From Nocardia transvalensis (GTDB lineage: Bacteria > Actinomycetota > Actinomycetes > Mycobacteriales > Mycobacteriaceae), in assembly GCF_015477765.1 (NCBI RefSeq), contig NZ_JADLQQ010000003.1:62001-126000 (forward strand): 64,000 nt of DNA. The letters are read 5' to 3'. The notes under the pieces were generated by a model. That model was not told where the DNA came from and made no database searches. It saw nothing but the letters and a program-made list of their open reading frames with translations. Below, in pieces: positions 59,248 through 64,000 of this stretch (its first letter is position 1; each line of letters starts with the position of its first letter). The translations under genes were made by a program, and so were the position numbers.

Positions 59248-59315
59248 GCCGGGACACGAAGAGCGGGAATGCCGGGACACGTAGAGCGGGAATGCCGGGA
59301 CACGAAGAGCGGGAT
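59248..59315. repeat. Three tandem 23-bp repeats
   Basis: Units at 59248-59270, 59271-59293 and 59294-59315 begin GCCGGGACACG and end AGAGCGGGAAT. They differ by one substitution in unit 2 and one deletion in unit 3. A partial fourth unit follows. The period of 23 is out of frame and the array is noncoding, between the small gene and the accD4 terminator. Confidence 0.88.
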
Positions 59316-59431
59316 GCCGGGCCCCGGTGTGTGGGCGATGACGGGCCCCCGCTCGGCGACCTCTGGGCGCGCAGTCCTCTCCTGGTATGGGGCCGATACC
59401 GCGACGCGGAGGGCGGCACCGACCCCTCGTT

Positions 59432-59456
59432 GTTCCGGCGTGCTTTTCGCCGGAAC
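59432..59456 (-). terminator. Hairpin overlapping the accD4 stop codon
   Basis: GTTCCGGCG and CGCCGGAAC are perfect 9-bp arms with a 7-nt loop. The first arm on the minus strand touches the last base of the accD4 stop. It is a likely terminator of the pks13-accD4 operon. Confidence 0.65.
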
Positions 59457-61000
59457 TACAGCGGGAGGAGGTGGTGTTTGCGGGGGTTGCGGTTGAGTTT
59501 CTTGTCGCGCAGCAGGTGTAGGGCTCGGCGGATCTCTAGTCGGGTGGTGGCCGGTTCGATGACGGCGTCGATGTAGCCGCGTTCGGCGGCGACCCAGGGG
59601 GTGGCGACCGTGGCGTTGTAGAAGTCGATCATCTGCTTGCGGATCGCGGCGCGCTGCTCCTCCGGCGCGGCCTCGATCTGCTTGCGGCCCACCACGCTGA
59701 CCGCGCTCTCCGCGCCCATGACCGCGATCCGCGCGGTCGGCCAGGCCAGATTCACGTCGGCGCCGAGCTGCTTGGAGCCCATCACCGCGTAGCCACCGCC
59801 GTAGGACTTGCGGATGACCACGGTCACCTTCGGCACGGTGGCCTCGACGAACGAGAACAGGAAGCGGCCGCCGCGCTTGATGACGCCGATCTTCTCCTGC
59901 TCCACACCCGGGAGGAAGCCCGGCGTGTCCACCACGAACACCAGCGGCACTTCGAAGGCATCGCACATGCGCACGAAATGCGCCGCCTTGTCCGAGGCAC
60001 GGGCATCCAGCGCACCCGCGTACACCATCGGCTGGTTGGCGACCACGCCGACGCTGCGGCCGTCGACCCGCGCGAATCCGGTGATGATGTTCTGCCCCGA
60101 CTGGGCGCCGATCTCGTGGAAGTCGCCGTCGTCGAAGATGCGCAGCAGGATCTCGTGCATGTCGTATCCGGCGTTGTCGGAATCCGGCACGATCGAGTTC
60201 AGTTCCCGGTCGCTGTCGGTCATCTCGGGCTCCATGCCCGGATTCACGATGGGCGCCTGCTCCTGGCAGCTGGACGGCAGGTAGCTCAGGTACTGCCGCA
60301 CCCACTCGAAGGCCGCCTTCTCGTCCTTGGCGACATGGTGGATATTGCCGTACTCGGCCTGACTGTAGGCCCCGCCCAGTTCTTCCAGGCTGACGTCCTC
60401 GCCGGTGACCTCGCGAATCACCTTGGGACCGGTGACGAACATGTACGCCTCTTCGGTGGCCACCACGACGTCGGTGTTGATCGGCGCGTACACCGCACCA
60501 CCGGCACAGCTGCCCAGAATCATCGAGATCTGCGGCACCATGCCCGACAGCGGCTCCTGGCGACGGCCCATCTCCGCGTACCACGCCAGCGAGGTGACCG
60601 CCTCCTGGACGCGGGCGCCGCCGGAGTCGTTGATACCCACCACCGGACAGCCGACCTTGCCCGCGAATTCCATGACCGCGGCCACCTTGCGACCGAACAT
60701 CTCACCGACCGAACCGCCGTACACGGTCTGATCGTGCGAGAACACCGCCACGGGGCGGCCGTCGACCATGCCGTGCCCGGTGACCACGCCGTCGCCGTAG
60801 AGAGCGTTCTTGTCGCCCGGATTGCGCACGAGCGCACCGATTTCCACGAAGGTGCCCGGATCCAGCAGCATATTGATCCGGTCGCGGGCCGAGGGGATAC
60901 CCTTGCGGGCCCGCTTGGCCACCCCCGCTTCACCCGCCGGCTCCTGCGCGAGTTCTAGCTTTTTTCGCAGGTCGGCAAGCTTCTCGGCGGTCGTGCTCAC
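59456..61000 (-). CDS. accD4: Acyl-CoA carboxylase beta subunit AccD4
   Basis: 514-aa carboxyltransferase matching M. tuberculosis Rv3799c. The N- and C-terminal crotonase-type halves show [24 protein letters not shown] (oxyanion Gly-Gly pair), [11 protein letters not shown] and [14 protein letters not shown]. With AccA3 and AccD5 it carboxylates long-chain acyl-CoA to the 2-carboxyl unit that Pks13 condenses with the meromycolate. GTG 61000 has GGGAG upstream and overlaps the pks13 stop (GTGA), so the two are coupled. Confidence 0.96.
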   Translation of the reverse strand: MSTTAEKLADLRKKLELAQEPAGEAGVAKRARKGIPSARDRINMLLDPGTFVEIGALVRNPGDKNALYGDGVVTGHGMVDGRPVAVFSHDQTVYGGSVGEMFGRKVAAVMEFAGKVGCPVVGINDSGGARVQEAVTSLAWYAEMGRRQEPLSGMVPQISMILGSCAGGAVYAPINTDVVVATEEAYMFVTGPKVIREVTGEDVSLEELGGAYSQAEYGNIHHVAKDEKAAFEWVRQYLSYLPSSCQEQAPIVNPGMEPEMTDSDRELNSIVPDSDNAGYDMHEILLRIFDDGDFHEIGAQSGQNIITGFARVDGRSVGVVANQPMVYAGALDARASDKAAHFVRMCDAFEVPLVFVVDTPGFLPGVEQEKIGVIKRGGRFLFSFVEATVPKVTVVIRKSYGGGYAVMGSKQLGADVNLAWPTARIAVMGAESAVSVVGRKQIEAAPEEQRAAIRKQMIDFYNATVATPWVAAERGYIDAVIEPATTRLEIRRALHLLRDKKLNRNPRKHHLLPL

Positions 61001-64000
61001 TGGTCTCCCTTCGCAATAGCGGCCAGTTTCTTGGTGAGGTCGGCACCGATCGTGGCGATGCGCGGCTCGTCGACGATCTGGAGGTGGTCGCCCGGGATGT
61101 GGATGATCTCGAGGTTGGGGATGTACTCGTCCCAGCCGCCGTTGGGTCGGCGTTCGGCGTAGCGCGGCTCCAGCTCGATGGCGCCGTCGTGGTACCGATC
61201 CGCAAGGTAGAGAACGACATCGCCGTCGTAGCGGGACGGCTGCACCTTCGCCAGCTCGCGGTGCTCGATCCACGAGGTCCGCTGGTGTTCGAGCACCCCG
61301 CCGGGGATCTTCGCACCGGAGAACTTGACCAATTCGAGGACGATCTGCAACTGCTCTTCGTCGCTCGCGGCCGCCAGCTCCTCCAGCTGCTCCCGATCGA
61401 GTTCACCCTGGATGTTGAAGGTCTTCTTCGCGAATGCCTGGTACCGCTCGATGCGGCGTACCCGCGCCTCGGGGCTGTCGTCCTCCGGCTCGGCCGGAAT
61501 CGCCAGATCGAGCAGGCCGATCCAGCGCACATCCGCGCCCTCCTCGCGCAGCAACTGGCCGACCTGCAGGGCCAGCACCGCACCCAGCGACCAGCCGTAC
61601 AGCACGTACGGCCCTTCCGGCTGGATCTTGCGGATCTCCGGAAGGTACTGGCGCGCACGCTCTTCGATCGATCCCTCGACCCGTTCGAAGCCGTACATCG
61701 GGGTGTCCGCGGGAAGTCGCTTCAGCAGCGGCTCGTACACCAGTGTGTTGCCGCCCGCCGGGTGGAATACGAGAACCGGCACCGCATCCGAGCCCTCCGG
61801 CCGCGGGCGCAGGGTACGCACGAAGCCATCGATGGCCAGGGCATCGTCCTGATGCCGGCGCACGATATCCGACAGCTGCTCGATCGTCTCGCAGTCGAGC
61901 ACTTCCTCGACGTCGATCTCCGCACCCACCCTCTCGGACAACCGTTCCGCAAGCTTCTGCGAGGTCTCCTGGTCCAGGATCGGCAGGGTGTTGAAGATGC
62001 CGCCCGCCGACTTGCCCGTCACCATGGCCCAGGTGCCGAAGGTCAGGCGCTCGGCCGCATCGCGCGGCGGCACGTTGTCCTCGGTCGGAGCGACCGCCGA
62101 ATCCTCCTGTGCGACAGCGGCTTGCGCGGGCGCAGCCGGTTCGGCCGCGGCCTCGGGCTTCTCGGCGGCAGCGGGGGCTTGCGTGCCGAGCTTGTCCCGC
62201 AGCAGGGCAACCGGATCCTGTCCCGACTCGACGGCGGCGCGGGCCGCCTCGACGAAGTTCTCGTCGATCGTCAGCTGCCCGCCCGCGGCGGCCTGCTGCT
62301 GGGCCATTTCGTCGATCAGCTCGCGATGCTCGACCGCGTAGCGCAGGACCTTGGAGATCTCGTGCAGGCTGGCGTCACGCACCGCCTGGACCTGCAGCTG
62401 CGGGATGTCGAATTCGTATTCGACCCGGTTCTTGATGCGCATGGCCATCAGCGAGTCCAGGCCCAGCTCCATGAGCGGGATCTCCATGGGCAGATCCTCG
62501 ACCGCATAGCCCATGGACTCGGCGACGATGATCGCCAGCCGCTCCTCGACGGTCTGGCTGCTGTTGGGATCCCAACGCTCACCGAAGGATTCGACCACGG
62601 CGACATCCGTCGACGGCTCTGCCGCCGGCTGCTCGGCCGGGACAGGCTGCGCCACCGCGGATTCCGGCAACGGCGCACCGGAGGTCACCACCGCGTCGAA
62701 CAGCAGGCGGAACGCACCGCCCTCCTTGACGTGCACCTGCACCGACGCACCACCCGGATGCGGGGTGAGCGTAGTGGTCAGCGTGCCGGAGGCGGGCACC
62801 GGCGAATGTGCGATCGACGCACCCAGCGAGACGTCCGAAAGCACCTGGGCCGCAGCGGCATTCACCAGGGCGGCGAGATCGGTGACGGCACCCGCCGACA
62901 CCTCCCAGGCGTGGCGGCCGTCGGGCAGCGCCACATGCGAACCGGGCACCCGGCCGCTGCCGGAACCGGCGGCGATGCCGACCTTGGGCCAATACTCCTT
63001 GCGCAGGAACGCGGTTCGTGGAACGTCGGCGTAGTCACCCTCGGGCAGCAGCGACGACAGGTTCACCGGATGACCCTGCACGTAGAGCTGCGCCAGCGCG
63101 GAGATGACGTTCGCGGAGTCGTCCTCCTTGCGCTTGAGCGTCGGAATCAGCGCCGCATCGTGCACACCCGCCGCGAATGTGGTGCCCAGCACCTGCATCA
63201 GCGCAACCGAATGCGGTGCGATCTCCAGGTAGGTGGTGATGCCGTTGTCCACCGCCGCCCGGATCGCGTAGCTGAAGCACACCGGCTGGCGCATATTCGC
63301 GACCCAGTAGTCGACATCGTGCACCGGATCCGAACCCGCGCGGTACACCGCAGATTTGCGCACGGTCGAGTAAAGATCGACCTTCGGGCGGCTCGGCTCG
63401 ATACCGGCCAGCTCCGCGGCCAATTCGCCCAGCAGCGGATCCATCTGGGAGGTGTGCCCCGCGCCGCGGGTCTGCAGCACGCGCGCGAACTTGCCCTCCG
63501 CCTCGGCCCGCGCGACGACAGCCTGCACCTGATCCGGCGGACCGCCGATCACCGTGTTGGTCGGCGCGGCATACACCGCCACCTCGAGATCGGGATAGTC
63601 CGCGATGACCTTCTCGATGTCCTCGGCGCTGTACTCCACCAGCGCCATATTGCGGACCTCGTCGTCGGGGATCATCTGCTCGCCCTCGCCCATGAGACGC
63701 GAGCGCGCGCAGATCACCCGGACGGCATCCTCGAGGTTCATGCCGCCACAGACATAGGACGCCGCGGCCTCACCCTGCGAATGTCCCACCACGGCCTCGG
63801 GATTCGCACCGTGCGCCCGCAGCAGTGCTGCCAGACCGACCTGAATGGTGAACACGCCGACCTGCGAGGTGCCCACATCCCAATCCTGGGCGTCGTCGAG
63901 GATCATCTCCTTGACCGAATACCCGGCCTCGTCCTGGACCAGCTCGTCGACCTGGTCGACGGTGCGGGCGAAGATCGAATTCTCCAGGTAGAGCTTCTTA
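60997..64000 (-). CDS. pks13: Polyketide synthase Pks13 (C-terminal part, cut by window edge)
   Basis: The reading frame is open to the right edge, giving the last about 1000 residues. In order it shows the acyltransferase domain ([10 protein letters not shown] nucleophile Ser), a linker, the C-terminal acyl-carrier domain ([11 protein letters not shown] with the phosphopantetheine Ser), and the thioesterase ([13 protein letters not shown], then HIPGDHL with the His). This matches Pks13, which joins the meromycolate and the AccD4-derived carboxyacyl chain and transfers the product to trehalose. The N-terminal ACP and KS domains and presumably fadD32 lie beyond the window. accD4 follows with a 4-bp overlap. 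Confidence 0.96.
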   Translation of the reverse strand, partial: KKLYLENSIFARTVDQVDELVQDEAGYSVKEMILDDAQDWDVGTSQVGVFTIQVGLAALLRAHGANPEAVVGHSQGEAAASYVCGGMNLEDAVRVICARSRLMGEGEQMIPDDEVRNMALVEYSAEDIEKVIADYPDLEVAVYAAPTNTVIGGPPDQVQAVVARAEAEGKFARVLQTRGAGHTSQMDPLLGELAAELAGIEPSRPKVDLYSTVRKSAVYRAGSDPVHDVDYWVANMRQPVCFSYAIRAAVDNGITTYLEIAPHSVALMQVLGTTFAAGVHDAALIPTLKRKEDDSANVISALAQLYVQGHPVNLSSLLPEGDYADVPRTAFLRKEYWPKVGIAAGSGSGRVPGSHVALPDGRHAWEVSAGAVTDLAALVNAAAAQVLSDVSLGASIAHSPVPASGTLTTTLTPHPGGASVQVHVKEGGAFRLLFDAVVTSGAPLPESAVAQPVPAEQPAAEPSTDVAVVESFGERWDPNSSQTVEERLAIIVAESMGYAVEDLPMEIPLMELGLDSLMAMRIKNRVEYEFDIPQLQVQAVRDASLHEISKVLRYAVEHRELIDEMAQQQAAAGGQLTIDENFVEAARAAVESGQDPVALLRDKLGTQAPAAAEKPEAAAEPAAPAQAAVAQEDSAVAPTEDNVPPRDAAERLTFGTWAMVTGKSAGGIFNTLPILDQETSQKLAERLSERVGAEIDVEEVLDCETIEQLSDIVRRHQDDALAIDGFVRTLRPRPEGSDAVPVLVFHPAGGNTLVYEPLLKRLPADTPMYGFERVEGSIEERARQYLPEIRKIQPEGPYVLYGWSLGAVLALQVGQLLREEGADVRWIGLLDLAIPAEPEDDSPEARVRRIERYQAFAKKTFNIQGELDREQLEELAAASDEEQLQIVLELVKFSGAKIPGGVLEHQRTSWIEHRELAKVQPSRYDGDVVLYLADRYHDGAIELEPRYAERRPNGGWDEYIPNLEIIHIPGDHLQIVDEPRIATIGADLTKKLAAIAKGDQ

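Noticed and set aside
59248..59315. CRISPR array or iterons of a replicon
   Set aside because: Units are directly adjacent with no spacers, and no replication or cas gene is near.

Overview
This 64 kb window comes from a high-GC, mycolic-acid-containing actinobacterium. The protein sequences and gene content point to Nocardia or a close relative. It carries the envelope locus shared by Mycobacteriales: galactan polymerisation (wzm-wzt-glfT1, glfT2), dTDP-rhamnose supply (rmlA, rmlB, rmlC), decaprenyl-phospho-arabinose synthesis (dprE1-dprE2), arabinan assembly (aftA, a GT-C protein, two emb genes) and mycolate condensation (accD4, pks13, the latter cut by the right edge). Gene order partly follows the M. 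tuberculosis Rv3772-Rv3800c segment, with rearrangements: wzm-wzt-glfT1 instead of wzt-glfT1-wzm, two emb genes instead of three, and no glf beside glfT2.

Layout: 1-4.6 kb, tRNA-Arg, tRNA-Ser, a dienelactone-hydrolase-like protein, aromatic aminotransferase, a secreted antigen-85-like esterase and a nickel/cobalt permease. 4.6-8.5 kb, a small islet bounded by tRNA-Ser(UGA) and a 23-bp copy of that tRNA's 3' end; it holds an aldo/keto reductase, a truncated duplicate of its 5' region and an HxxxDG acyltransferase. 8.5-11.3 kb, a compact lasso-peptide cluster (precursor A, cyclase C, RRE protein B1, protease B2), with a 38-codon precursor gene, an attenuator-like hairpin and a near-perfect 28-bp palindrome upstream. 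11.9-16.2 kb, a MarR/lactate-monooxygenase pair, a Rho_N mini-protein, a quinone oxidoreductase and a cysteine-desulfurase-like protein without the usual lysine. 16.4-24.2 kb, proteasome activator, galactan exporter, glfT1, rsgA, an SDR, secreted and SRPBCC proteins and a TetR regulator. 24.3-34.5 kb, glfT2, a Gtr-like glycosylation module (GtrA, GT2, DUF2142), the rml genes, a secreted protein and a lipase. 34.6-43.9 kb, regulators, a beta-lactamase-fold lipoprotein, an MFS exporter with a striking triple operator, an XRE regulator, membrane proteins and a molybdopterin oxidoreductase. 43.9-64 kb, the arabinan/mycolate core.

Functional picture: Rml enzymes supply the rhamnose linker; GlfT1 and GlfT2 build galactan, which Wzm-Wzt is thought to export; DprE1/DprE2 make the arabinose donor used by AftA and the Emb proteins; AccD4 and Pks13 make the mycolates later attached to the arabinan. 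Accessory interest lies in the lasso cluster, the tRNA islet, and several noncoding structures: tandem repeats of about 48 bp and 23 bp, a cluster of DnaA-box-like 9-mers, and several well-formed operators. Functions are assigned from recognisable motifs and remembered family sequences. No database search was run.
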